Assembly: GCA_964035545.1 (NCBI GenBank)
Contig: OZ037767.1
Location: forward strand, 4,897,680 to 4,961,679
Direction: 5' to 3'
DNA from: Bugula neritina
Taxonomy: Eukaryota > Bryozoa > Gymnolaemata > Cheilostomatida > Bugulidae
DNA length: 64,000 nt
Shown: positions 37,160 through 48,900 of the stretch, in pieces
How the letters are laid out: each line of letters opens with the position of its first letter
How positions within the stretch are numbered: position 1 is the stretch's first letter
Made by a program: the position numbers and the translations under genes
Notes under the pieces: generated by a model
Seen by the model: only the letters and a program-made list of their open reading frames with translations
What the model was told of the DNA's origin: nothing
The model's database searches: none

Positions 37160-38426
37160 TCAAAAGAATGTTTTATAGGCAGCATACCCTAAGGCAGTGG
37201 CAGCTAGACCCACAGCAGCACAAATACCCACTTTTTTAAGTGTGCTGTATTCCTGTAAATAAATTAATCAAATTACTACAAGGTGCAAAAGTATGATAAA
37301 ACAAAACAAAGTAGCGAGTGAGCAGTGATATAAGATATGCAGAAGATAAAAGCATACTCTTATACTTACTTCATGGGTCTGCCACTGCCTCATCTCTGCT
37401 CGTCTCAGCCGGCCACCCTGCTCGATAGATCTTGTGACAGCTTGGGCTGTTTCAACCACTTCTACAAATATTGAGATACACAGTTGATACACTAAAAGTA
37501 TACTAACATAATACTAATACGAATACTACATGAATATTTGAGCATGGTGACATACTACAATATTTTCCTCTCATGCATTTGTTATCGATCTAATACATTC
37601 AAGTGCTGTTACTTTGTTAGCATGTTCCTATCAGCTTGGTATCTCAACAACATAACTATTGACTTACCCACTGTTGTGGGAAGACACCAGACTGGTGTAC
37701 CCTGTCTGGTGTGGTGACTCATGTTTAAGAGTTGATCTCTCATTTTCAGAGGGTACACCAGTCTTCCTTCTTCCCACAATCTCCAGTGCAGGTAACGCTT
37801 CTTGATTGCCTGCACTGTGGCATTCGCCACCGCATCCATATGGGTATCTACAAGATCACAAGATCATGGAGTGTCATCTCTGGGAAATACTGTACATGTT
37901 TAAATGTGAATATTCATATCAACATACTCTGCAGTTAGCGTGATGGTTGTGCCATGGCATGTTCAGTGCTGTTAGTTTTGAAATGTCTTGAATACTTACC
38001 ATTATGGTTTAATGACCAAATCTTATCCTTTAGGTTTTCTGTGGAATCCACTAAAAAGAAATAGTACATATTAAAGCACTGCAGCTAAACTCTTTAAGCC
38101 CAATGAAACAAGTTAAATACGTATGCTTGGGCCAAGAGAATTATATACAGTCTATATATAAATTTATTGAATTTTTTCGGCATTTCTCATTTTAAAATAT
38201 GCATTCTGGGGCCACACCATGTATAATGAATTCGGTTTGAATACAACAACTAATATTATAAACATAGAATCTACTTACTGTAATAGTCTATGTCCGACGG
38301 TGGCCTTCTATCTGGGACAATAACGTACATGTCTTCACTGTTTTGGTGTAATTTCCAGTCCAATTGACTCTCCTCCCTTATCACTGGTATCATACTGGGC
38401 TGAATTTCTGTAGTTACTTCAGACAT
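37160..38426 (-). CDS. Small C-terminally membrane-anchored protein, five exons, 187 aa
   Basis: Minus-strand exons 38426-38279, 38050-38000, 37847-37668, 37461-37370 and 37252-37160 join in phase with GTAAGT-type donors and good acceptors. The product starts MSEVTTEIQPSMIPVIREES, is acidic at the N terminus, has a basic aromatic middle (AIKKRYLHWRLWEEGRLVYP), an amphipathic helix around residues 127-157 (VVETAQAVTRSIEQGGRLRR) and ends in a hydrophobic segment at about residues 165-183 (VGICAAVGLAATALGYAAYK) just before the stop. No signal peptide is seen, so a tail-anchored protein facing the cytosol is the simplest reading. I do not recognise the family. The gene lies tail-to-tail with the coiled-coil gene. 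Its exon 3 and 3'UTR contain inverted repeats of its own coding sequence, described separately. Confidence 0.75.
37674..37779. repeat. 30-bp inverted repeat inside coding exon 3
   Basis: 37674-37703 and 37750-37779 are reverse complements at 26 of 30 positions, differing only in a four-base block in the middle, with a 46-base loop. Both arms are coding, for WEEGRLVYPL and GTPVWCLPTTV regions of the small protein, so one protein segment is encoded by the near-complement of another. Confidence 0.85.
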
Positions 38427-38654
38427 CTTTTAAATTGTTTCTCTGTAGTCTTTCTAGCTGTAGGTATGGTTTTGACAATTAAGCTCGACTGATTTTTCAT
38501 CAAAATCTGCCCCCTTTTATACGAAAAAGAACAATCGGAAGACAATCGAAACTTTTTAATTGGCCGGTAATGGCTTCATCGCTAACTTATAATCATCTTA
38601 TTGGATAACAATTTTGGTCAAGAATTTTTTGCTCGTGACTATTTATTCGTGATA

Positions 38655-38760
38655 CCACAAAATAATTAGAACAATGCTCAATTGTCATAAGTTTATGTTG
38701 AGGCTGCAGCTTCAACATAACATTGTATGAATATTAAACATTTCTAAAATTATTTTGTGG
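38655..38760. mobile_element. 106-bp palindromic element
   Basis: CCACAAAATAATT at the left end is the reverse complement of AATTATTTTGTGG at the right end. The centre is a separate near-perfect 28-base palindrome (TTATGTTGAGGCTGCAGCTT then CAACATAA, 38693-38720). The whole interval can form one long imperfect hairpin. A small MITE is likely; no target duplication is clear. Confidence 0.65.
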
Positions 38761-40095
38761 TTTCAGGCATTTCAAAATTAACCAACAAATTTATTCCATC
38801 TATTTTAGCTATTTATTTTTATTTTTCTCAATTATACTGAGCTTCTATCAACAATTAAAAATATAATAATACCATAAACAATGCTGTATCCAATTTCCAT
38901 GGAAATAAAAAAGAGCAATTTACACTCCTTATAGCAAGTATTTATTTTCTATGATAATGGTTACGCTAATTTCTGCATAGTTGAACTGTTAACAATGGGA
39001 GGTTAACAAAATCGAGAGTGACAACGAAAACTGCAAACATGTAATTAATGTAGTTTAATAACTTTGATTAACCAAGAATTTTTTTATGTATTTTTAAGCA
39101 TGATTTTACAAAGTTTGCAATAAGTTCTACTAATCTAGCAATATGTACTGTGCAAAAAATTTCTCCTTTTTTATTTAATATAATCTCCATTGTGTCGAGA
39201 ACATTGCTAGTTTCCTGTGTTTTCATTAATCAAATTTTCCATTAACAGTGTCACGGTGTAAATGGGTTCTTACAACAATAATGTCAAACAGACTGATAGA
39301 TATTAACGTGAAATCAGTAGAATGCTACTTTGTCTTCTTCATAGTCTGAGTCATGGTGAAAGAGAATCCAGTCTCTGAATATTTTTATTAGTAGTTATTG
39401 TGGACAGGCAAATCCTGAAATTCTTTTCAACTCGCGAATAGTTTTATCTACTTTTATTTACCTGCATCATTCTCTAGCTTTCACAGAAAGAAGTTTTCTG
39501 AACTTATATAGGCCTATTCACTGTGATCAAATCTAGTTATAATATTTTGGAGTTATCTTCTCAATGATTTTATTAATTAGAAAATTGTCTTGTTGTGTTA
39601 CTGTAAAGAACATAATGATTGTTTGATATTGAACTAATTTGCATGTAAATTTAGGCGTTCAATAAGTTCAAGAGTGTGCAGAATATTAATTAGGTAATTA
39701 TATTAGTATTACATATATAGAAACACCTAATCATTCAGCATGCATCTATTCAATGGTTTAAACAATGCACTTAAGTGGTTAAAACCAATCAGTTCTTAAA
39801 ACTCAAACTATAATGTTGGCTAAATATCACAGTGCATTCCATTAACATTCTCAAGCTGTATGCATGGCTGCAACTTATTGTTTGATTCCAACTAGAAGAA
39901 TGCCTGAAATAGAGCGAGTGAGAGTGTTACACTTTCAACAAGTGCATGCTAGTGTCTAGAATGTAGAGAACTTATGTTACTGATTGAATATGAGGAAGAT
40001 TTCTATATTCTACACTTATCCAGGTCAGATATACTATGTTTATGCTGCTACAAAATTAGAAATATACTTTTTTAGATTTGTTAGTCAACAAATTC

Positions 40096-40102
<7 letters not shown>

Positions 40103-40171
<69 letters not shown>
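40103..40171. repeat. (TA)n microsatellite
   Basis: About 34 uninterrupted TA dinucleotides. The open frame through it (39984-40244) is an artefact. Confidence 0.97.
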
Positions 40172-40172
<1 letters not shown>

Positions 40173-40457
40173 GCTGTTATTTATAAGTTGTTAGGGTATA
40201 TAGTCTGTTATCAAAAGTTTAAATTACAAAGCAAGCAAATATAAGTCAAAACATTTTAAAAAAGAAAAATCATCTAGTAAATTATTATTTTACGCAGAGC
40301 AAAACCTGCATTATTCCACATGCATGTCAGCTACCACGTAATTGTCTTTGCTTTACATAGGATAACGAAGAATATTTTGTTAAGCTATCATAACAGAAGC
40401 TTTATTGTAGACCCAACCCAATGCTGAACGCCCCTCCAGACTAGGCCATGTTGAATA

Positions 40458-40555
40458 TTCGTCATTTTCCAGATGTCATTTTCCAAATATCCGTTTGCTA
40501 ATTGTCTATTTCCCAAATGGGTGTTTTTTAATTGTCATTTTCTAAATGTCTGTCA
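40458..40555 (+). repeat. Degenerate GTCATTTTCCAAATGTC repeat
   Basis: Four diverged copies of GTCATTTTCCAAATGTC with TAATT spacers (GTCATTTTCCAGAT, GTCATTTTCCAAATATC, GTCTATTTCCCAAATGG, GTCATTTTCTAAATGTC). Short intergenic repeat with no further known role. Confidence 0.6.
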
Positions 40556-41260
40556 GGAGAGGCTAGTACTTCACTTGTGTCCAAGAGTTCGTTGACCTTT
40601 GTCTAATATATGCTTCTGTAGATTGAATGGAATCCATCAACAGGATATTAAATGCATAATGAGTTGTAGATAATATATATGTGTGATGAAATTGTTTTGA
40701 GAAAGTAGATTGAAATATAATGATTACTTGAAGCTCATTAGAAAGCTTAAATTACGTAGTAGCATGTCACTATCTGAGGTGAATGCAGAAACCCTGGCTT
40801 TTAGTCTTTTTAGCTTGAGTTTCAACCACTATTTTTAGCATGTGAGAGGGTTCGGTCTCAAGTGTCCAATCTCCTGCAGACAGACAATAAAACGAAGGCT
40901 AAAAGAAAAGCAAGATTTCTGTAGTTTTTATCTTTTTTATGCATAAGTGTTTTACAATGCTGAATATGTATATGAAAGTGCTAACAAAGTTAGCATAAGG
41001 TCCAACGGGCTTGTGCATAAAACTTAAAGTCTTTATTTAATACGAGATGACAGTTTTGCCCATGGAATTTCTCTCTAGTATGTTCTGGAATAGACCTGAA
41101 AACTCCAGTTCGATATTTGGTTATGATTGTATGAACAAATGTAGTATAGATGGACTATAAACTAGTAGACTAGGATATGTCACAGTGTCACAAAGTATTA
41201 CCTAATTATTACTCTCCAGGGGACACAAATAACCTCATCCCTCTTCTTAAATACATAAAC

Positions 41261-41373
41261 AGAGAGCAGCGGTGGTCTAGGGAACACTAGCGTAGTAAAC
41301 ACAAGGTCATAAGTTCAAACTCTGGCAGAATAATTAGTGATATCAGGAAGAGCATCTAATAATAGTAGTCATA
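41261..41373 (+). mobile_element. tRNA-derived SINE, 5' part
   Basis: AGAGAGCAGCGGTGGTCTAG followed by a degenerate B box and TTAGTGATATCAGGAAGAGCA, matching the SINEs at 6557 and 15861. It is cut off on the right where the inverted-repeat element at 41374 begins, which suggests that element inserted into the SINE. Confidence 0.8.
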
Positions 41374-42163
41374 CACCGGCTTTCCATGTACCGATCTCAG
41401 ATCGATCTCGCTGAGATCGATCCATGGAAAGACGCTAAAGATCGATCTCAGTCGTTCTGAGCTGGTCGGTCTGTAGAGCTCGAACTCAGATCGATCTCAA
41501 GGCAATAAGGTCATGGAAAGACGAAAGTTCGATCTGAGAAATAGAAAAAGACTGTTCGCTAAAATGTCGCCGCTAATAAAAATGATAATTTATTGGTAAT
41601 TACTAAGCAAATTACTTAATAATTACTATAGCCACATTTTCAGATGCCAAAACTTTGACTTTCAGTACTATGATTAAACAAACTCAATTATATAAAATTA
41701 TAGACGGTAGAAGGTGGAAAAAGTAGGAGCATTTAAATTGAATTTAAATGGCTAGTAAAACTTACTTTCATTAGTTATTTGCTGCTTATTTTTAAGCCCA
41801 ATAGTCCTGTAAGTTTATGAATAATCTGCACAACAGCTATTAATTTTATATAAGCTGTCAAACTAAAATATTAAAATGAATTATCTTAAGTTGGCTAAAT
41901 TGCTTCTTACTAAAAGCTTTACTGCGTAGAGTTTATAGCTGGCACTGAATTTTAGACTATGGAAATTTTGTTTTTTCAAAAGCATTAGCTTGAATCACCC
42001 AGGTGGGTTAAAAAATATAATATTAAAGTACTCTTCACTTAAGAGGAGGCAACTCCGCTAGATCGATCTGACACTCTCATGGAAAAACGATCGATCTGAT
42101 CAGCACATTTCTCAGATCGATCTCAGCGAGATCGATCTGAGATCGGTACATGGAAAGCCGGTG
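41374..42163. mobile_element. 790-bp MITE with 49-bp perfect terminal inverted repeats
   Basis: Both ends carry the same 49-base terminal inverted repeat beginning CACCGGCTTTCCATGTACCG and ending in GATCGATC (41374-41422 and 42115-42163), with no mismatch. Each terminus is itself nearly palindromic (CTTTCCATG at one side, CATGGAAAG about 35 bases on), and GATCGATCT motifs recur in the subterminal regions. The interior is AT-rich without a transposase frame. I see no clear target duplication, so the superfamily is unassigned. The perfect ends suggest recent mobility. Confidence 0.85.
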
Positions 42164-42957
42164 CTTGTGTCACAGCATACGCAGCAGTAGCCTGTTTGCC
42201 ATCAGAGGTTTACACTGGGAACTTTAAACAAATGTAAGTTATTATAAATGCATCAAACCAACTTTTAGCCTAATTTAAGTAGAGTTAAAGCTATATTTTA
42301 AGAAGCTGCAACATAGCTACTTGTTTGAACATGTAGTGGCTACCAGTAAGTATCTACAAACTGATCAGTATTGTTGGGAGGTTTTGCAGAGGTAATAGTA
42401 CTTTCACATTTTACCTTCAGCAGTACTAAAACTTGGGCATTTGTAGAAATTTGCTAAAATTTTAGTAACAAACTCTCAAAAAGCCAGAGTTGAAAAAATA
42501 AATTATTCATTCACCTCAATGTAAAATACTAGTCATAGAAGTTCTTCAAGCTTCTAAAACCTACAATGTTGAAGTTCTTCATTGCTTTGAACGAGCAGTT
42601 TTAAACTTTTGTAAAGACAGTAGCAAGCTGAAGGTGCAGACATAGCATTTGCACAGGTAGTCTTAAGTTTTCAGTTGATTGTAGGGAATTAGATTTGAAA
42701 AAGTATCGTAATTATATTAAGCTATATTAATCTATAGTCACAACTTCTAAAAATATTCAGCGTCTGTTACTATAATCTCAACATAATATATATGCTTTCT
42801 TTCATACTGTAGAGGTTTGAACTTTGAATATTGATTTGCATAAATACAGATATTTATAAATATGTCATGTCATCATTTTTCTTTACCATTGAAATGTTTG
42901 ATTTTTTTGTTACAGGTTACATAATATAATATAAAGCAGCTTCACAACCGCTACTAA

Positions 42958-45900
42958 ATGGAGGAAACATACCTCAACACCACAGAGCTTACTCCAACTT
43001 CAATAGCTGGCCCTAACCAGACAATAGATTGGGAATTCCAACAGCTATTGGCAGAGTTTGAGAAGTACTCAGAGAAGATACAAAACTTGACTCACTATAC
43101 TGGAATAGCGTTGTTTATTATTAGTCTCATTGGTATATGCTCTAACACTCTCAACATTGTCATACTCTCCCAAATAGTGAAGAAGAGCAAACTTCCTGTG
43201 TACAGATGCTTTCTGGGATTGGCCGTGGCAGATTTATTGGTGAGTTTGTAACTATTCAACACATGTGTCTTGTAGAAGTGGCAGTTTATTAGAAAGTACT
43301 CTATGTTTATATAGTGGGAAGATTGTTTATATTGCTGGTGCATATCTATACCAAAAACTGTGGGTGGAAACAGTGTGATGCTCTGGTAGTACAAAACTCA
43401 AAGGCTATAATGATACCAGTTACTAAACACAATTGTTCTCTGCTTTGAATGTTTCTAAAACTTCCTATTTATAGGTAATGATAAATTTTCTATGGTCTAA
43501 AAGTTGTAATTTTGTTGATGAACTTTGGTTTGAGATGTGGGCTGAAATTCTATAAAAACAACTTCTTTAGCTCTACATTTCTCTTCTAGAAAACAGGCAT
43601 TTTTCTCCTACTTCAAAATCTTGCTGTTACATTCTTTTGCTGATAGTTTTCACCTATAGCCTTCAAAATAAACTGTAAAGTAGCAGGTATTGCTAATAAG
43701 TTGTTATATAATATATACAGTTCATCCATCAAAAGAGCTGTGAATCCTGTTACCTATAGAGGGTGCAAGCAGATAAGGAAAAGTAAGCATTGCAATGGGT
43801 CATTGAATATCAAATAAACATTAAATGACTCATTACTCTAAAGGGGAAGAAACTCTAGTCTAGGATATAAGATCACTCAGTTATGATTACATTTCTACAT
43901 ACCATTCTATAATTATTATTACACTGTATAATAACACGTGTTGGTATCATGTAATATATAATGGGTACACAATAGTGTAAGGATATTCATTCAAACTACA
44001 GTTAGTATTAGTCTATTGCATGGGTAAGACAAGCTTAACATAGTAACATCACCTCCACAATTACTATTGACATTTTCTGGAAAAAGCTTACATAATAAAC
44101 AACTTTATTGCAATTCATAAATCTACATTTTGATAAAAGTTAATGAATAACTTTGTACATGTGATAAGCTGCAAGTTCCTACAGTAAAGCAAAAGCAATA
44201 TTTCCAAGTTAAATGCAGGGTATACTTCTTCCTGCGTTCATCCTTGAACAACCGTTTCAAAATCTGTCCCTCATCAACATAGAGTACAGCACCACTGGTA
44301 TAAATTTGTCTTTCAAGTTCAAATATCTTTTTTAAATTATAAGATTGAGAAAATCACAGGCTGGAATATTTGATTTTAGAAAACTTAGCAAGATATGAAA
44401 TAATGTACCAAATAATTTTATATCTGTTCTACAAATTTGTACATTAAGAAAATGTGGGGTATGCAGTGTATACATCAGTTGAATTAGACTTAAGAGTTAG
44501 TACAGCGATTACTATGCCTTAGGGAGAACTCATATAGTAACTGCATATATAAGAAATATATTATGCTGGGTGTGCAGAATATACAGCCTTCAATAACTCA
44601 TAAATTACACCATTCTCTGAGTTTTACTTTGAAAATAAGTTACCATTATATAAGTATTGGAACATAGTTTACAAAAGTTAAATTGATGTAACTCAGGTGG
44701 ATTTAAAATCTTATGCTGCCAATTATATGGAAAATTCAAAGGGGCCTAATCAATGCCCCCCCCCATTCTTGTAATCTACAGTAAATAGCCTGCTTAACAG
44801 AATGTAGGCTAAATGGTTAAAAACCCAAGGCTATAATCTATCTTTGATCTGGAAGGTATAGATTCACTGCTCTACTATAGCATGTAGCACAGCCTATTAA
44901 TAGTCATAATAAAGCTCCTAATTATTGTGTGCATGTGTCTTTAGTTACTGCCCCTGATGTTACATAATATGGAAAAGTCTTATCATTCATCAATCATCTT
45001 CAATTATAGACAGATAATAGATATGCCTGATATCATGGCATAGAAATTAAGAAGGCCTGTGTATACAAACTGTATTATTGATGTTCATTCCATATGAAAT
45101 TGTGTGTACTTAGAACATGTGCAATAAAATATGTATTATATACAGTATATATTATATAACATACATTATTTCACATGTGCATGTAATGAAAAATGTTCAT
45201 CAATAAAAAAACAAACCATGAATATTCAGATAAAACCCATTTGTTATAAGCATGTGGTTGACTTTATAAATATTTAAATAACCTTTACATGCAATATGGT
45301 AAACATATAACAAATTAAGTGCAATATAATATAATAGAAAGTTGCATAATGTTGCAAAAAACTGCATGATAAAATTTTAAACTTTTTAATTCTATAATCA
45401 TAACATCCATTCATGATCCTAAGCTTCAAAGAATTTGTCTATGAGCAGCACCAAGTTGGGGGTGACTGAGTGCAGTAGTTTGGGATTCTGGAGTTTGGAG
45501 TTTAAGTCGGAACTTTGAACCTCAACTCTAAACTCAATAACTCTAAACTATTGCGCTCATTCACACTCAAATCATAGCTGCTAATAGTGAAATTTGCCTG
45601 GAGCAGTCTTTGGCCTGCTCAGAGATGAGTGCAGGCTAGGGAGAGGAGAGTATTTAGAGGACAAGGGCGGTGATGACCTAGACTAAGATTTAAAACAGTT
45701 TTACCAAATTTGTAGGTGATGCTACTGATGTCTATAGAAAATGGAGTACAATATTTCCAACTCTCTAATGTGATCACTCACGAGGAGGCCATGAGTGAGA
45801 AGTCCAAATCGTCGGCCATATTGAACTTTGTGTTTGAGCTTCTTCCTCACATACTGAATATAGCGTATGCTGCCTCGAACTGGTGTGTCGTCTCAATGAG

Positions 45901-48900
45901 TCTACTCAGGTAACACTAAATATACCTATCAGATTTTGTGTATAGAGTTGTAAACTCTACAGGTAAACTCTTATGTATATATAAAATAATATCTTAAACT
46001 CTATCGAAAGCCTCAACAAACTGTAGAGGTGTGTCACTGGTGCATGGAAATTGTAATTAGAAATGTGTTCTAATCATTAATACAGGTTACATCTCATTTA
46101 ATAGAATTTAAGCAATAATCTTAGCCAGACTAATATCAATTCATTATAAATTGCGGAGACTACTTCTAAATTATTAGTATGATTTTTGTATGGACATTAA
46201 ATTGAATGCACCTTTTTCATATAGGTGACGCAATGATTCACTTAAATGGATTCTTTTTTTCAAAAGCAATCAACTATTGGCTAACAGCAGTAAAGTGTTA
46301 TATGATTGAACCATCTCACTTAGTATTCAGTTTACTTGCTGGCTATAGAAGTTGCTTTCACATATATGACTCAAATATTGTCACTAATTCACTACCAGCA
46401 AATGACATGGTGATATATGTATATCCAAGTGATTAAACACTATTTGTATTACCATCATTATTTCATTCGTTTGACACAATTTTCTAATCTTGCACTTTAC
46501 ATCTGCAGAGATTAAATAAAAACAGGAACAATATCAAACAAATAAAATTTTGGAGTTGCCTTCACTTTAGAACTTGAAGCTTAAAGGATTGCTCTATCTT
46601 AGTTTATTACAATCACATTATAATTATGAACTATAATCTAATGTGTATGCAAACAATTGTGACTTTGCAAAGGGATATGTGCCTAGAAAACAGCTTTTCA
46701 AAATTCCAATTTTGAGGGAGGTAAAATTTTCAGCCATGAAAAAGAATAGCCTAATACGTGACGTGTGAACACCAGTAACTATGCTGCACGTGCTAACTAT
46801 AACGCTAGTATTCAAGGTTGCTGAGCACAACATCAACCAATAACGCTCAAGCAGTTACAGTGCGCTATATAGGTCAGCTTTGGTGCGCCCGTAATATTGC
46901 ACAATCTGACCTAGTTTAGATCGATCGCAGGCATTCATCCTAAAGAATGCATGTTTTTGCAATGCTTTTTTCTAATGTTTACAAGCAAAATATGGCCTAA
47001 TGTTATCACATACATGTTATTTAACATGTCAAAAAACTATAGATTGAGATAATTCACATTTGCACTTCTATAAATATACAAATTACGAGCTGAACGATCA
47101 CATCTCACAGTCATATTTCTATAGTTATTCATTTGTATAGTCACGTGACCAGCAGGAATGCTGGCGCTGTTACGTCACATTTCCCAGCTCATTTCAAAAT
47201 CGGCGTTTTGGCTGTTACCAATCTACACCCTCAACTTCAACTAACTTTTTCTACCTTTGGTCAAATGCTTTTTGTCGATGCATGCTTAGAAAAACACAAT
47301 ATTATGTGTGTTTGACCTAAATGGCCATTTATTAGACAAGATAGAGCAATCCTTTAAATGAAGGTTTTTATTCAGATTCAAACATGCTTGAGCCTAGAAA
47401 AGGGAAAGCAAACTTGTCAAACATAACCGTTGAATAAAGCAATCATTTTATCTGCATGATTAACAAAACCTATCAACTACCAGCCAAGTAAATTCTCTTA
47501 GCTTAAATTTCATTCAAATTGAATTGAGCGAATTATTTATTTAAATTCTGAAACTTTTGGCCTCATCATAACAAATATGCAACTTTTCTCTTATGTCCAA
47601 CAGAAATAAAGCTCTTCAAATCAAAGAAAAATGTCAGCAAACTTGACTTGCTCTAGTCATGACAACTGCTTAAATTGTCTGAACTATTTTCCAATGCTTT
47701 TAGTTTATATTTATAAAGTTAGTAGAAATTGTTCCTTTAAAACAATATTTAGTTTTTTACCCTGCTACAATCTGTGTACTTATTTTATAGCCTATAATGG
47801 GGCGATGTAGCAAATAATTTGTGCAATACGTTGTTATTATAGATTTGTGGCTGTGTTTTCACCCTTGCAGTATCAAAGGCACTGCACTACTGCCATTGTC
47901 AACACTCTAATATTCCTAGTATATGTGTTTGCCATCATAATGAATATACCCACATTCCTCACAATTAGGTAAGTTACATTCCCTGTAAGGTAACATACCA
48001 TTCTGTTTGTGAATCATTGACACTATACTTGTATCTTATATAGTTATGTACAAATATTGTATAGATATGATATTGTACGTATAGACATGGTATCATATAG
48101 GTGTGACATTGTATAGATATGATATTGTATAGGTACGCCATTGTATAGATAGGTATTATATAGATACCTACAGTATTGCATAGGTACAATATTGTGTAGG
48201 TAAAATATTGTATAGGTACCTACAGTATTTTATAGGTGCAATATTGTATGGGTATGATATTGCATAGGTACAGTACTGTATAGATATGATATTGTATAGG
48301 TATGGTATTGTGTATAGGTACGATATTGCATAGGTACAATGTATTGTATAAGTACCTACAGGATTGTATAGTTACGGTATTGTATAGATATGATGTTGTT
48401 TAGGTACGACAAAACAAGGAAGTTTAGAACGTTACAACCTGAAGAAGTTGTCAAGCAGCTGGGATTTAGCACAGGTTCCTTGACGCTGATTGTTCAGGTG
48501 GTGGTGCCGATGGTGATAACCAGTGTTCTGTTAGTTCCGCTGCTCATCAAGTTATGTAGTAGCTCCCCCATCCAGCGGTGAGACCACTTTCTATGTTTTG
48601 ATACTCTGCTTATATGTTTCTAGTTTCTGAACGACAATATTATTATTCTTCATATTGATTTTAATATTTTATAGCATACACTAGTTTGTGTATTCTTATT
48701 CTGTACATTTTTATTTCCTAAATATTACCTACTTTGCACAATATCACATGCGATAGAGTATAAACAGTAAGGCAAACTTCTTAGGAAATTGGTTAAATAG
48801 TTGTCTTCTCTTACATAAAAACATGTTAATATTATAGCAGCTTTGTTCCACTGGCTCTAATCAGGACTATATAATATAGGTGTAATTGAATTTTAATTTA

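Larger units (their letters stand above)
38427..42957. other. Intergenic region between the small gene and the GPCR
   Basis: Head-to-head interval. It contains a palindromic element (38655), a degenerate repeat at 40458, a TA dinucleotide array (40103), a SINE (41261) and a 790-bp MITE (41374). A likely 5'UTR acceptor for the GPCR (TTTTTTGTTACAG) ends at about 42916. No other supported exon; promoters could not be located with confidence. Confidence 0.6.

Noticed and set aside
39984-40244. Open frame containing a long Tyr-Ile run
   Set aside because: It is produced by the TA dinucleotide array.
47974-48189. Minus-strand open frame of 71 codons
   Set aside because: It is a shadow of the acceptor-anchored tandem array.
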